64,000 nucleotides of DNA. Source: Haliotis asinina. Lineage: Eukaryota; Mollusca; Gastropoda; Lepetellida; Haliotidae. The stretch lies in contig NC_090285.1 of the NCBI RefSeq assembly GCF_037392515.1, positions 7,693,501 through 7,757,500 on the forward strand, in the 5' to 3' direction. A program made the translations under genes and the position numbers. A model generated the notes under the pieces. It made no database searches. It had not been told where the DNA came from and saw nothing but the letters and a program-made list of their open reading frames with translations. Shown one piece after another: positions 11,901-26,209 of this stretch. Each line of letters starts with the position of its first letter. The stretch's first letter is position 1.

Positions 11901-13149
11901 ATAATAATTATAATTTCTTAAATTAACAGAAGACTGTATTTGATTGCTGATAACTACCATACAAATTGCACCCCAGTCCAACGCCTCTCAAACTCCCCAA
12001 AATAACTTTGTACAAAATGCCCAAACAGGTTTTCATTGATTTGTTCGGAAAGCACAAAATGGAGTTATGCTTTTGGTCTGTATAAAACTGTTTTCCTATT
12101 CATATTGTAAACAATGACTGTGTTCAGCCCGTCTCAACTGCTATACGTGTTCAAATATTTGTGTTCCCATGAGTGAGGAACTATGGTCAGTAACGACCGC
12201 CTGACTGACCGACCGATCGCAGGAGGCGAGGCCCGAAGCCAGACTATGATTACTGGGTGATGTGGTCATCGTTTCTGTGACAACCTGCAATCACATATAT
12301 CTCGGCCCCGGAAATGGGTGACCCAGCTACGAGGTCAGGTCAGAGGTCAGGCTTCCATTAAACTGGCCTTCTGGTTCATTCACCAATATATTTAATTAAT
12401 CAACTTCGTAGCAGCGGTCTCTGTGCTGACTATGAATTTGACACCTCATGTTTTAATGCCGGCGTATCAAAAAGATTTCGCGGAAGATAGAGAATGTTAT
12501 TTTAATTTTTGGTGACTGTAACCCTATTTTGTTTCGTGTAGAGCAGAATATGCCCATTTATAAGGATCACTGCCTTGTTGCCTTAATTGCCCCTACCCAG
12601 TGAGTTGGTAGATGTGGGACTAAATCCATCGAATAGCTATGGTTTAGGCGGTGAAAGAGGAAACCGCACAACTATACTCTTCAAGAAATGCAGGGGAACT
12701 GTACTTTCAATATACGACTGGGAGATATATGGGACTGATCAATGTTCATACAAAAATAATGAATGTTTTGAGAATGCACCAGCACATGGATTTCATTCAA
12801 AGCAAAGCTGTTCGTTCAGTTATCACCCTTGCTAGGTGACTGGAGTATGACATGAAAATTTCAGGTTTACAATTTTCAGTCAGTAGTGTGTTATTTGACC
12901 CTGAAAACCCTGACCGTGCTCAGAAGCAAGAAAATTATCGGAAAAAATGGTGTACAGTGATTTATTGATCTGCCTGAAACACGTCAAGATTCATAATGAC
13001 ACCCCATGCACGTGTAGGAGGCTCCCACGTTGTGCACGTGCTTCCCATGCATTGTGTTTGCGTGTGGTGATAACGTGAAATGATGATACATACACAAGAT
13101 GAATGTCATTGTAACGTTCCCCAATGGGTTTTCTTTCTACCAGACTTCA
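8976..13149. other. intergenic, no gene seen
   Basis: About 4.2 kb of AT-rich sequence. The longest frame (9924-10394, 156 codons) has no recognised domain, no splice support and ordinary base composition, so I do not call it a gene. Confidence 0.5.
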
Positions 13150-13263
13150 GTGAGTGAATTTAGTTTTACGCCGCTTTTTAGCAATATTCCAGCAATATCA
13201 CGGCGGGGGACACCAGAAAATGAGCTTCACACATTGTACCCACATGGGGAGTCGAACCCGGGT
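13150..13263 (-). mobile_element. SINE family 1, 5'-truncated
   Basis: In minus orientation it carries the tail (TTTAGTTTTACGCC...AGCAATATTCCAGCAATAT on the plus strand), the body and the B box (GTCGAACCCGGGT). It stops there, so the A box is missing. Confidence 0.85.
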
Positions 13264-14299
13264 ATGAAAAAACATACAGGAACGGACGGAAATGTATACT
13301 GGCTATATGCCTGCTTATTATATTTGAAACTGAAACATATTTTAATCTCTTGTCAAATATGATGGATAGATAAATGTCCGGAAAAGGAAGCATCGCTCTA
13401 AATTGAATTTGACCATGAAATTACAAACAGTATTAAAACTGTAAATAGCAGGTATATATAATTCAAGGATTAGAGACATAGGAGGGTATTGTTAAATATA
13501 TCCTTGCTTTTACACCTTGACAAAACATTCTTTTGTGAAAATATCTGAAACATAACATTCTCTTGTGGTAAATGTTTGAAAAATACACGGACAGCACATG
13601 TAAGACGTTCTATGCCGCTGTTGCACGTGTTTTCAGGCCCCGGCACTATCTCATATTTACAGAGGATGGCTCTTTGCAACGTGTTGGGGTCCTTAACTGG
13701 TATTTTATCAATCGCCTGATGTTGCAAAAAGATTCTGACGCGAACTACGCATAAATACAGAGCCCTGAACACGCATATACTTTTTACATCTACTTGATAA
13801 TGTTTCTCGAAGGTTTATATTTTTTAAAATATGCGCTATGTCTTAGCTACCCTACACCAACAAAACGTCACTGACATGTTTCAATATTTTTAGAGCTGTT
13901 AGGGGTTATGTAAATGTTTGAGAATATTTAGTTGTTAAATTCACATCGTAGTGACATGTATTGCCGTATGATTAGACATCCAAAGATAAAATGAGACGGT
14001 TTCGAACACCGCTGGGGACAGTTGTTTTCCTTTTTTTTAAATTTCAAAATATAAAAGTGTAGACCGTCTGTCCATGCGTAAATTAATTGAAATGTTTGTT
14101 GAACATGTAACTATCAAGCAACTATCAACTCCTGAAACATAAAGGACAGTAACAATAGAATGACGTCAGATATGTCTTGTGATCTTTATTTTGCGAGGAC
14201 CATAACAATAAGCGTTGGTTTTACCGCTGTGCCAGACGTATGAAACACACGCCAAAAGCCATGATATCACTCACAGAACACGCCCCACTCACTAAAGTA

Positions 14300-14466
14300 T
14301 TTAAGTGTTTAGAGTTTTTAAGCCATATTTAGCAATATTCCATCAGTATCACGGCAGGGGATACCAGAAATAGACCTCACACATTGTCTCCATGCGGGGA
14401 ATCGAACCTGGCTCTTCAGCAACGGTGACGAGCTTACGCCTTATCCACAAGGCTATACCAACGCCC
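14300..14466 (-). mobile_element. SINE family 1, near full length
   Basis: Minus-strand copy with tail remnant (AGCAATATTCCATCAGTAT), body, B box (GGGGAATCGAACCTGG) and a diverged A box (TCCACAAGGCTATACCA). The TCAC tail is eroded. Confidence 0.82.
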
Positions 14467-16864
14467 TTCACTCACTTCAGAGCTGCCCAGTACAAGAGGA
14501 CGTCGTGCAGTTCGACATGCCACGCGTTGTAGTACCGGAATAATCTGTTTACATTCTAAAGATATAAGGAAATACTAATAGGAGCAACTATTTCCACACT
14601 GAATGATACAATATCATACGGTGATATTTGTGTGACAAATTCATGGTTCACTCTTACTGGTTTCACTAGAGACGTACAAATCTCACTCTCAAGATCTCCT
14701 GCCGCGTTAGCCGTATTCGCCATAACGCCACTCAAATAATGTTCCAAGATCCTTTAAATCCACTTACCCACTCACTCACATTCACTTTCTGAAAATATAA
14801 TTTTTATATAATCAAAAACGTCATATATTGAAAATTAAACCTAGTTAACGGAGATTTGAGCCTATAAAAATGTTGGGTTTTAGCATTGTATAAGGACCGT
14901 GCACAAGGGGGAATAATATGGTGAAATACGTTGAAACAGGCTATCCTCTGTAAAAAGGCATTTGCAAACAGTAAAACTTGTTTCCTCATCCCATTTCTAC
15001 CTGTTATTGTCCAGTATCCGTGTTAAATGTGACCAAAGCGCCCTTGCATTATTTGTGATATGTGAATATAGCACCCCAACATTATTTGGTGTTGTGGTAA
15101 CAATATTCAACTTAAAACTTTATGTTCATTCCTGGATAAACAACACACGTGTTGATGTGCGGGTAGCAATATGGCGAGGTTGGGCGACAGATGGCTGGCG
15201 ACGCTGCTCCTCCAGTTTGACATCCGTTATAAGATACCGCGCCCATAGCAAAACCAGAACAACGCAACTCGCTACAAACTCGAGAAAGTAACGACCCATT
15301 AATCACCCCTTCCCTTCCCTACCTTGTTTTATATGATCTAAACTGACGAAAACATTAATGCGTGAATGATGCGTTTGTGTCAGACTGTTGAACGTTGTAG
15401 CGTTTTTACAGTGGTTTATTGGGATATTAATATACTTTAATACTGTTCGTATATCCGCCCGATCTCGTTGATGTGGCGAGTGGTGTTCGCGAAAACATAA
15501 ATACCCCCGCCAACTCCCATCACATCACACACAAATAACATGTGATACAGTTTCGGTGTCACGTTGTAGCAACTGTCGCGTCACACGCCGGGTATGTCAT
15601 AGCGGTCGCTGGGTGTGTCATAGGAGTAGGGAATATACACCACGGGCCGTCTATACCAAGTATATCTACAGTCTATTGTATGTTCTTGACACTATAACTA
15701 TAAGATCATTGTTATTGTATTGGTCTTACACGTGGGTCAACTCACTGGTCAGTGACGTGTAACCCATACCCGGTTTGTTGATGTCATTTGGCACTTCCCA
15801 CACTGTGCCCTTTAGTAAAACACCCTATAGCTATGTTTCCGAATGTCACATCAGGCTCCAGTTAACGGAAACAATATCTTGTGTCACGCAGTGATCTGCT
15901 CGTATTTCAATGTCACGCTGCTTCCTATTAGTTTCTCAAAGAATCAGCTCATCTTGACTATAGCCTGCTGCCCGTCTCCTAACGATGTCAGTCGATCGGT
16001 GTCAGAGATCTGTAATTAAACACATGTTGTGCAGGAATTGTTCCCAGTGAGGCACAGTGTTGGAATCTGTCAGTGATCCTGTTAACGTCCATCAGCAAGA
16101 CCTGTCACCTCCACGTCCGTGCCACCATTCCGTCTGGATGGTTCTTCATACAGAGCTAACAATGCTATCGACTCTGGAACAATAACGCTTTATGGTTGCA
16201 GTGCAAGAGAGCAGTTTGGATGGGCATGTCAGACTCTCCAGGGGTACAATGCTGAAGGGTGGGGCATTCTTGACCCCACACACCTGTTATATTTAGTATT
16301 GGTATTCCCAGAGGAAGTTGTAATTAAACTTCCATCTTCAGGACAGTTACACGCTGTAAATCAGACCGCTGCTAACGTTTAGGCGTCTATTGATTGGGGA
16401 CGTGTATCATTAGTTGGTCAGTTGTGTTAAGAGTGACCGGTCATTGATGCAATAAGGGGAAGCATTGTCATACCGTGTAGCAGTTAAGGGGATATTGTTA
16501 AACCTGACAACAATACTGACGAGTTGTAGACCGCCGTTTACCGTTACCTGGACAATAGGTGCTGGAACAACCGCATCATCTTAAACACACACGGCTGACA
16601 CACATCCTTATTTATCTGCAGCTAATCCAAATATAGTTTTAAATGTTAGGGAAATAAGATGCAAATGGGTAGGTGGGATAGCTGAAATAATAAAAGTTTG
16701 GAGTATTCCAGGTGCAGCCCGCAGCTGACCAGCATGTTTCTTTGAATTATTTAATGCTGGGCATGAGGAGGACATTTTGTCTGATTCAATTCCCAGTTTT
16801 GACCATGGATGTATTTCCGGTGAACATGCCTTTGCATGTGTTGTCTATGACGGGTGCATGATTG
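14467..16864. other. intergenic, no gene seen
   Basis: No exon or repeat is identified. Several frames of 60-110 codons show no recognisable motif. Confidence 0.5.
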
Positions 16865-17290
16865 TTCTGAATAGGTCGAGATACTGAGGATGGAAATTCT
16901 GAGTATGTCCCGATACTGGGGTCGGGTTGTAATTTTTGGTCCTAAGTGAATTTATCATAATACTGGAAAAATGAAAATCTAAATGCATGTTGAGATACCG
17001 GTTGGCCGATGTACTCTCTTAGCCATGATACTGGGAGGCTGAATTTCTGATTAGGTCGAGGTACTGACAGGACATATTATGACAGGAATATTATGAGATG
17101 TCGAGGGTTGAAATTCTGGGGGCTGGGGGTGGGGTGGGGTTGTTGTGTTGGTAGGGGTGGGAGTGAACTTCTGAATTTGTCATAATACTCAGAGGTTGAA
17201 ATTCCTGATACATCGAGATACTGGGTGTGTGTGATTTTCCCTTTAAGTTTCATAATGAGGCTGAATTTCCAAATAGGACGAGACATTTTT
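16865..17290. repeat. decayed minisatellite of about 36 bp
   Basis: Roughly ten degenerate copies of a unit containing TAGGTCGAGATACTG, then a G-rich spacer, then GAAATTCTGA. Examples start near 16872, 17020, 17052 and 17205. A G-rich insertion (GGGGGCTGGGGGTGGGG) sits near 17118. Unit length varies from about 30 to 45 bp, so boundaries are approximate. Confidence 0.6.
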
Positions 17291-20200
17291 GCATGAACAA
17301 AATTATTTAGCAGGAAAAAGGTTGCAGTACATGGCATAATATCATGGCAATCATACGAGTCAGTTTCACTCAAAGTATAAAACCTATCCGAACGTAGACT
17401 CTCGTGAGAACACCTCTCTGTACCTCGTGTACTGGTGTTATCCCTCGTAGTCATCACATATTTCGTTCTTTCAGCCATCTTTGTTATTAGAATATTCGCA
17501 TGAACGTTTGGAAGACAGTTCATGGGTAAGAACGAAGACACGGTGGAAGTATTGAGACAAAGAAACAGCACCCTACTTCAAAGGTCAGAAAGACCTACAA
17601 CGTAATGACTGAAATCTTCTGTAAACCACCTTGGTGAAGATTCAAGTTTTTTCTGTCAACTCTGTAATATAAGCAAGTGGACGTTTTTTCCATGAATCAC
17701 TGTTTGTGAATATTTTAACTATTACGTCGAGTAGTTTTAACGTGTGAGGAAAGCCTGAACTGTTGCATGCCTCAGACGTTTGTCACCTTGATCAACCAAC
17801 AGGTGTGGTATTGACAAACTTAAAAATAATATTATACGAAAACTGGGATTCGAACCCACGATAATGGGTTTATGGCGCACCTAATATGACGAAACTATGC
17901 ACAGTGAAATAGGAATCCTGAGACGAGTAGGCCGTCCGGACACTTTAAAAAAAACAAACACACTTAAGCAAATACTTTTTGGACGCACGGTCTTGGCAGT
18001 ATCAGTTGGAAGGAGGAGGATGTATACGGGTAAGGGCGCGTTAAAGACGGCGAGGTCGGGATCAAGTTCTGAGGCATCACCATCCTCTTCCCGCCATCCA
18101 CACCTCCATGCACAGCGTATGGCCTGCGGATGGGCTGATTAACTTTCTCAAATACCCTGATTACAATACAGCATGAAGTGTGTATAAATTTCACCCCCTT
18201 CAAATCCTTTCCCCACTCTGCAGTAAACACGGTAAGTAGCAGAACATATTTGCAGTTGATTCTTGTCATGGCATGGAGTAATCTGCTCCTTGGATGTCGC
18301 GTGGAGGAGGATTAGACAACACTTATGAATATGTAAATGAGTTATGTTGTCTCCTCGTGCCACGTGAGGTGTGCACGAGCTGTGGTGTTTGAGTTACGGG
18401 TGCTCCCGCGTGGGTTATAAGAGGTTAGGTGCGTGCCGAATAATACTGTTATGAGTTGGTTTAATGAGATAAACAGGTGATAGGCCTACTGGTGTCACTG
18501 TCCGTGATTTATAGACCTGCACTCGTCATTAAAGCCTCTTAAAGATTATATTAGGTAGCCCTCTACATTACCTCCCTTGCTTAGTTAACTGACATGACGC
18601 AAGGGGGAAGCAACACATCATTAGACTGGTGCCGGGACGGCGACTCGTAATGGCCGATTTGCTCTAATCTGTCACGTGATTCAACCCCAGTCACGTGATG
18701 ACGCAATATGACATCCCGGATGACACTGTAATGCCGTGTTAGTGTTGAGTTTTTGACACGTCTGTAATTACAACAGTTTGATGTGACACGCTAAATTTGA
18801 ATCTAAATAAACTGGAATATATTTGTGAATGCAATATTACAATGAGGGTGTTATAAACATCGTCTTCAGCTCTTTGACACTCCTTATCCAACAAAGGAGA
18901 TTACGTCCCGACATTGCAGATTTGCGGATTTAAATAAACAAATAACAGAGGGGAGCATATCATTAAGACATCTGATCATATGTTTAGGTCAACCATAATA
19001 GGGTCTGATTTTGAATTTATTTGAATCCATTATACGTGTATTATTAACGCAAACACATTTCTTAGTTGTGATACTTTTTGCAGTTGCCATATTTACGCAT
19101 GAAAAGCTGTAAATGATACACAGTGAATATGTTTATCATGTTTATAAAATGCACTTTATAAAATGGAGCTAACCAAACAAGGATGATGAACATCTGGCAG
19201 GGATTCGAACTCAAATTCGAAATGTCTGCTTAAAACAAAGACACACAAGCAGGGGCGTTGCTACCATTTAAAAAACCCGGGCTTACATATGATTGGTTGT
19301 TAAAAAGGTTGGTCAAGCTCTCAATACTATCTAAATACAACCTATTGGGCTTATAAAAAAAACCGGCTTGCTACGCGCCTGACAAGTGTGCAGGCCAAAT
19401 AGCGGAATCGTAAATCCTTGTACACCATGCTTCCAAACAATAAATGGGACCTGAAGGGAGAACTCAGAAACTGACTTGTATAAGTCTACATGTTATAATT
19501 GCCTTTGTTTCAAAACAGGAATGCCGTAAATCGGATTCCCCTCAGGTATCTGTTGACGTGTCATCCTGCCACGAAATTTCAAGCACAGTGAACAACCCGT
19601 GTTGTCATGGTGACACACGTGATGGACATGCGTATATGGCATAAAAACCCAGTGCCAAAGTGAAGGACTTCATATCTCCCTAAATGCCGTGTAAGTTACA
19701 ACATCCGGTCTGGTTTATATCCAAATTCAGTCTGTACCGACATTAAACTGTGTGCCAACCACCTGACTTATCCTTACTTATCCCGGATTTCTCACTCTTA
19801 TATCTCCTCCTCATCTTTGTTATCGTCTATATTTAACATATCCAACTTAATTGACGCAGCTCCTGCCCGCGTTCACATTCCGCTCACGTTTCAGGATTTT
19901 GCCCGATATCATCTCGTGCGAGTCAGGTAGCCATTAAGGACAATGTGTTTAGGACAAGTAGTCAAACACGAAGTCTGCCTGTATCCCTCCTGCTCTGTCG
20001 GAGAGTCTAATCCTGAGGATCAGTGAGGACACGGTGTCTGAGGACCCTCATCCCTGGAATTAGAGCCTCTATGTTGTACGGTGGTGGGTCTTCAGCATCT
20101 CCTGGGCTTCCTGGGATAGTACCCGAGGTAGATTCATTTTGTGGACCTGTTTTTGTTTGCAAACTCTTCAACATCTCCTAACTTAATTAATTTGGCTACA

Positions 20201-20979
20201 GAGAGTTGCATTATGTAGGTCCCGTTCTTGAAAAGCTCATTTGCGGTTTACATCAAGAACTCTGCAATTACAACAATATCATCGCCATCACCACCATCAT
20301 CATCGTCATTGATGAGGAAGGAAATCGTTATAAGTAATGATATGTGCACGGGCGTGACGTGACGTTTCCCACATGCTTATGCAATAAACTGGTCATACTA
20401 CACCACAAGCAGCTACCACACACACGTCGTAGACGTCGTCATCGGACTAATTGTACTTATGCAGTACTTGAGTAGTCGAGGAGGTTCCGAAACCCGATAC
20501 TTGATATAGCACGGGTCAAGTAAACACGATGCGAATAGCTTTGATTAACGTATTAAGCCTATCATCCCATGTCTCGAGTTGATGTTTATATATTCGCATG
20601 TGGTTCCATCTATATACCACGTGTCGTCTTATGTCCAGGAAGAAGGGATTACAGGCAGTTGACGAACGAGACATTTGGCTCAATAGCCGTGAAAACTAAA
20701 CGAACAATCGACGTATTGGTCCGGTACTGATGCGGAGTTTGTAACGTTGTAACACTGGATATACTGTTGATGGTGCTGTATATCATCAAAGTTTCAACTG
20801 GAAAATCACCAGAGGGTCAGATCGCAGCCGAATGGGAGTAACGTGATCTATCGGTTGTTACACGAACTGTTAGAATCTTTGTAGTTTTGAAGCGTGTGTT
20901 CCTTGTACACGAGTTGCGATGTCACGCTGTCTGATAATAAATCTTTTTTTGTGTGTGCTTAGTTTCCTGTGTGAGGGAC
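17291..20979. other. intergenic, no gene seen
   Basis: About 3.7 kb. B-box-like motifs at 17848 and 19201 (minus strand) have no foldable tRNA around them. A small CAT/CAC repeat lies near 20281-20310. No coding feature is supported. Confidence 0.5.
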
Positions 20980-21440
20980 TTCCATGGATGAGTTTCATGA
21001 ATGAGTTTCATACGAGTTTCATGAGTCTTTAGAGTGAGTTTGATGGCTGCCTGATTTTTTATTATCTTTTCTTACTATCGTGAGTAGCATTGGTGAGTTT
21101 CATGTGTTCCTAAGTGAGTTTCATGAATGAGTTTCATGAGTGGATTCCGTGAGTAAGTTTCATACCAGTTTCATGAGTCTTGTGAGTAGGTTTAATGGCT
21201 GTATGATTTTGAATCTTTTCTTGCTATCGTGAGTAGCATTGGTGAGTTTCATGTGTTCCTAAGTGAGTTTAATGAATGAGTTTCATGAGTGGATTCCGTG
21301 AGTAAGTTTCATACCAGTTTCATGAGTCTTGTGAGTAGGTTTAATGGCTGTATGATTTTGAATCTTTTCTTGCTATCGTGAGTATGGGCGAGTTTCACGT
21401 GTGTGGGAATTTCATGAATGTTCATCACAAGAGATTCGTG
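20980..21440. repeat. 149-bp tandem array, about 2.7-3 copies
   Basis: TGAGTAGCAT and its context recur at 21081 and 21230, and the truncated form at 21379, a constant 149-bp spacing. Within each unit GAGTTTCATGAAT-type subrepeats recur, so the unit itself looks built from a shorter GTGAGTTTCATG motif. Diverged relatives continue to about 21900: AGTTTATAAGTAAGATAT near 21552 and AGTTTATAAGTAATATTAT near 21835. Confidence 0.85.
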
Positions 21441-21900
21441 CGTCGTATGACTTTGATGACTGAGTGAGCTTGATGGGTAAGGCTCATCTGAGGGCTTATT
21501 TGATGAGTTTCAATTGCAAGTATATCAGTGAGTGTTAATAAGTTTACAGGTGAGTTTATAAGTAAGATATGAGAGTGTAAGTGAGTCAAACTTTGGCAAT
21601 ATGTTAAAATAACTTCTTTGAGAGGTTGTATAGGTGAAGGAAAACCAGATTCTATGGATAGTCAACTTCTTTAGTGCAATGAGTGTTTCGTCTCAGTGCA
21701 GGTACTAACACTGTTATCAAGCACGTTTCATTGGCGTTTCACAGGTCCATAATTATGAGTGTGTTGAATGAATGTGCTTTATACGTGAGTTTAGTTTGTG
21801 AGTTTAAGAAAAAGTTTAATAGTTAGTTAACGTGAGAGTTTATAAGTAATATTATGAGGGGTGTAACGTTGGCAGCATAATATCAAATCTACGCCATATT

Positions 21901-24866
21901 TACACTAGCAGTAACGCTCGTAGTTTGTCCTTCCCGGAAACAAAGCATCGCGGATGATACAGCGTCGCATCACTTGAGATCCCGGGTGATATAAGACTGA
22001 CATTAGTTTTATCCGGGGGCAGTCAAAACCACTCTTTGATTTATCACAGCGAAACTTAAAACCTCATGTGTCTAGAGTGATCGTCAGGTTTCACTTAACC
22101 ACCAGATCCTTAAAAAACAAAACGGTATTTGTTGTGTTTGTCTTCACAGCCTATATCACAGCAAAGTAGATGAAATATGGCCTGCAGGGATCTAAAGCTT
22201 TTCTAAATAATTTTCGCACAGATGTCGACGATGATGTATGCGATTGTTATCCCTGTGACGACGTGGAGGGGATTCGGGAGGGACGGGATTATCATACGGA
22301 GACAGATACAAATATGGAGCTTGAGGGGGTAGATGGACCTTTCATTATGGACTTGACAAGGATGTTCTTTGTTACTAAATGTAAAATATTACTTACATTT
22401 ACAGTTTCCAAAGTGATATACAGGTTATTTACGTTGTGTTTGTTATTTGACCACCTTGGTAAATGTTCCAGGACTCGCTTCAGGAACACTTCATCGTCGA
22501 GATTTTGTGAAAATATACAAAATATACATTTTACCAAAATTATCACTTTTATGTTAAGCTACGGTGAATACCAGTTTAATGTTGTAGAAGTTGTTAATTT
22601 CAGTTGAATTTATTATGCTTGTCATATTCCCATATAGACGTTATTTAATGATGCGCTATTCTGGAGATATAATATATGTAAACCTTTCATACGAGGGGAA
22701 ATGAAAAGTAGTGAGTTTCACCGGGACAATGATATAAATACAGCTGCTTTTTATTTTGTTTCATTTTTCTGTATAATATCTGTCAACCTCAAGCAAACTG
22801 GATTGCTACCTTCACGATCTCCATTCTGTTTGACATTTTATCTTGGTAAACCCCCAAAACGTACAAGCTGCAAGAAATGCATATTTTGTGTGTTTCAGAT
22901 GGGTCGAAGTCGGCTAGAATGAACCTAAGATATTAAAGTGCATAATAAAGGCAGTTTGAAACTACAGTCGCTTGTTGAAGTGACTTCTACCCCCATCGAG
23001 AATACAGTCAGGCCCACTACTCTTCATATCATCTCGCATGTGTGCACATAGTGAGGTATCATGCAAGTATTCATATACAAACATTTTATTCTCAAACTCA
23101 GAAATGTTGTATGGAGAATGGAGAATGGAGAATGGAGAATTGCAACTTCAATACCAGATGTTTATCAGATTAAAAATATTAGTTTGAATATGTATTAATC
23201 TAAATAATACCATGCACTTTCAGTGGTAATATATGTTTCTTACTCGGAACAGACTGCAGGGTCATAATGTTGTTGTTCATGATGATGATGATGATGATTT
23301 TCAGTCTTTACATGGTTTTCTTATCATTCATATGGCTTCAAACCCAAACTTACAAATACATATTCCTTAGATACACATCAATAAAAATAAATTCCTTGGA
23401 TGATACTACTCATGGGACTTAATGTCAAGAATTACCGATTTTAAATATCTAGACCTTTATCTAAAGTACAACCTCCAAAGGACACTGCTATATGTCTACG
23501 TTCATCTTGTGGTACGGGAGCGCTTCACTTCTTTGCCAACTTTAGAACAGCAAAACATGATATTACAATAGAATCTTTGTATATTGTAGAGGCTATTGTT
23601 CAAGACGCACGGAACACAAACACGACTTCACTGGAGTCTTAATACAGGGAATCTATATATTTTATTAAGGACATCCAAGGAAACGCCATGCTGTTTAAAT
23701 CTGAAGTGATATGTATCTCCAGCTGGTGAATATGTTAGTCGATTTGAAAAGAGATATTCTACTGAAATAGTGCAAGCCGGAAGTACCCTGCAAGCTCCTT
23801 ACATCATCTATCCTCTGTAACTCTAACACTGAAATCACACACGTGACCTTCATTGTGGTGTTAGATAAACATGGGAGATAATGCGACAGGTATATTAGAT
23901 TTAGTAAGGTAACGCTCGATAACTAATCACACCTTGATCGGTCCTTTACATTCAATATACTGTGCAGGACAACATATGGTCCTGCCCTCATTCCCACCCC
24001 ATCGGGAAAAACTTTCGGTGAGATCGCAGGGTGGCCATTGTTTCCGAGGCCACACGTGCAAAGGGAGATAATGCCGCTTGCCTAAGGCAACTCTTAAGTA
24101 ACCCGCTGTTGAGTTTGTACGTAAGCACCTGTTTATCTATCTGTTTGTGTGGACAAATGCCTTTCTGACACTCGCTGGCCACAGCTAATTAACAGGTACA
24201 ATACCTGCTGATAGTGAGGAGAGACGTGCCATCGAGAAAATGATAGTGGAGCCTGCTTAATCCCTCGATTGGCTTTACAGGCAGATTTAATAGCTCAAGT
24301 ACCATCATGGCTTCCTGTCTGTCAGCAATATATACCAGCAGAGGGCGTTAATATCGCATGGGAGATAACTGTATTGCACAAGCGATTTATGATGGGTAGC
24401 TTAATGGTACTTTCGGGCAAGTTGCTGGGACGAGGGTGAGGACGAGGGAGGGGTAATGGACGGGTGGGGTGAGGCAGACATAACAGTTTAAACCAGACCC
24501 CGCCCGGCAACTAGTCAGTCCGTCTGGGCACCCCGTACTCTAATCTGTGGCACCTATCCGCTATTTCGTTTCTTATCATGCTGCAAACATGAAGAGCAAA
24601 CATTTGGTATTAAGGGTGGCGCGTGCCACGTGAGGGGGTGTGGGTCGGGGAGGGGGCTAGTGGGAGAGGTCAGCGTTAGGTTAGACCTCTGGCTTGGAGT
24701 ATGGCTGTTTCATGTTGTGGTAAATCCAACTGCTCCCTGGGCCGCGCGGGGACTAAACGGGCTTTGTTACGGGGATTTCTCGCAACACAAAGGATCCCCC
24801 CAAGTCCTTAAAAGTTGATGTAAAAATGCTGTCGGGTTAAAGATGATCATGGTGCGTACATCAAAG
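21901..24866. other. intergenic, only small repeats
   Basis: A 7-bp GGAGAAT repeat (four copies) lies at 23113-23140 and a GAT run at 23281-23297. A frame at 22170-22607 with an acidic start follows an acceptor-like TTTGTCTTCACAG, but a TAG directly precedes its ATG and no donor supports it. Three GGGAGATAA motifs (near 23874, 24063 and 24359) resemble a short word common in mollusc repeats. Confidence 0.45.
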
Positions 24867-24960
24867 CCGTCATCGTCATCGTCGTCGGCGTCCTCATCAT
24901 CATCATCATCATCATCACCATCACCCCCCACCACCACCACCATCACTACCATCATCATGC
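24867..24960. repeat. CAT/CGT trinucleotide repeat
   Basis: CATCGTCATCGTCGTC, then a run of CAT triplets, then ACC triplets and CAT again. The ORFs on both strands (poly-Asp or poly-Ser) are repeat artefacts. Confidence 0.9.
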
Positions 24961-25469
24961 TTTTCCGAGCAAAGACATATCTTTCTTTAAATCATAACAA
25001 TGGTTGTACAACAACAATCGCAGCAACAACATTAAACTAATACAAAAAACACTGGTTTGATTTAACTTTCCTAAAATTTTATGCAGTTAGCAAATCCAAA
25101 GCGCCTCCATCCGAACAAAAATCTTAACTTTTAACTTCTTAGCGGAGTGTTAAACCCACTAAACAGGTGGAATGTACCCGGCAAGATGACAATACCGGTG
25201 AACCTAACGTCTACATGTCGTAAACAAATATGGCTACTTCAGGAACGCTCCTTCTCTTTGCTCATTTAAATCATTCAAAATGGCCATGAATGACATGGAT
25301 TCCAGTGAGGGAAAAACACGTAGAGATAAGTTTTCAGATTGGGGTGATTGTACTGTACCCTGCATTCCGGTCGACAAGACGTCTATTGGGGGAAATATAT
25401 AGCGAGCACACTTCACCACCGATTGTGAACGTATATGGAGTCAGGGCAGTTAGATCTGAGTTACGGTGG

Positions 25470-26209
25470 CTGCATGAGCGAGTGAGAGAGCTAGTGAGTG
25501 TTTAAGAGGATGGTTGCGTTGTTGAGTGAGGGGTGAGGTGGATGGTAGAGAAGTTGACTGATTGGGAGGGAGAGTAAATGAGTGAATGAGTGAGTGAGTG
25601 TTTTACAGTACAGTTACTCTGGTCGTTTTAAGCGAATTCTGGTAAAAAATGGTTGATAGCTTGGGCATTGGTTGCTATTGGATCGGAGTATACATTGACG
25701 AAGATAAACCGGAAATAAGTAGTAGACTTACAAACTTACCAAGTGACGTTCATTTTGTGTTTGGCGATGGACGTGTGTTGAGTGTTCCTAGGGACAATTT
25801 TGGGGGTGGGTTTGATAGAAGGCATGAATACGGATGAAAGATGCGTTTAGAGGTTAGATAGGGTGGGGTGTGGAAAGCGCAGGGGTGAAGCAATGCTGGT
25901 GAACAGAGTTTATGGGTAGGTTGGAGATGGCGAGGTGGTGGTGGCTAAGTTCGTGGTCAAGATGGGGTGGGAAGATTAGGGATAGGTGGGTCATTATGGG
26001 CGGGGTTATCAACAGCTAGGGTAAGGGCCCAGGGAGATGGGTGAATAAAGTTCATGGGTTGGGTGGAGGCTGTGCTTGCGTGGAGTTCAAAGGACAGGTG
26101 AGTGATAGTGGATGGGTGGAGATATTCAGGGAGGTGTAAGGTCGAGGTGGTGACGTGGGGAGCCCATGTGCATGGACAGTTATTTGGTAACATGGTATAC
26201 AGTGTATAT
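25470..26209. repeat. G/T-rich low-complexity tract flanking the minisatellite
   Basis: The plus strand is strongly enriched in GGTGG, GTGAG and GGGTGG words and depleted in C, with GTGA repeats near 25577-25600. It shares its strand bias with the 69-bp array that follows and may be an older decayed part of the same structure. Reading frames here have no recognisable product. Confidence 0.5.

Noticed and set aside
22170..22607. 145-codon frame with an acidic N-terminus after an acceptor-like sequence
   Set aside because: A TAG lies directly before the ATG, no donor or domain follows, and the second half is AT-rich and random-looking.
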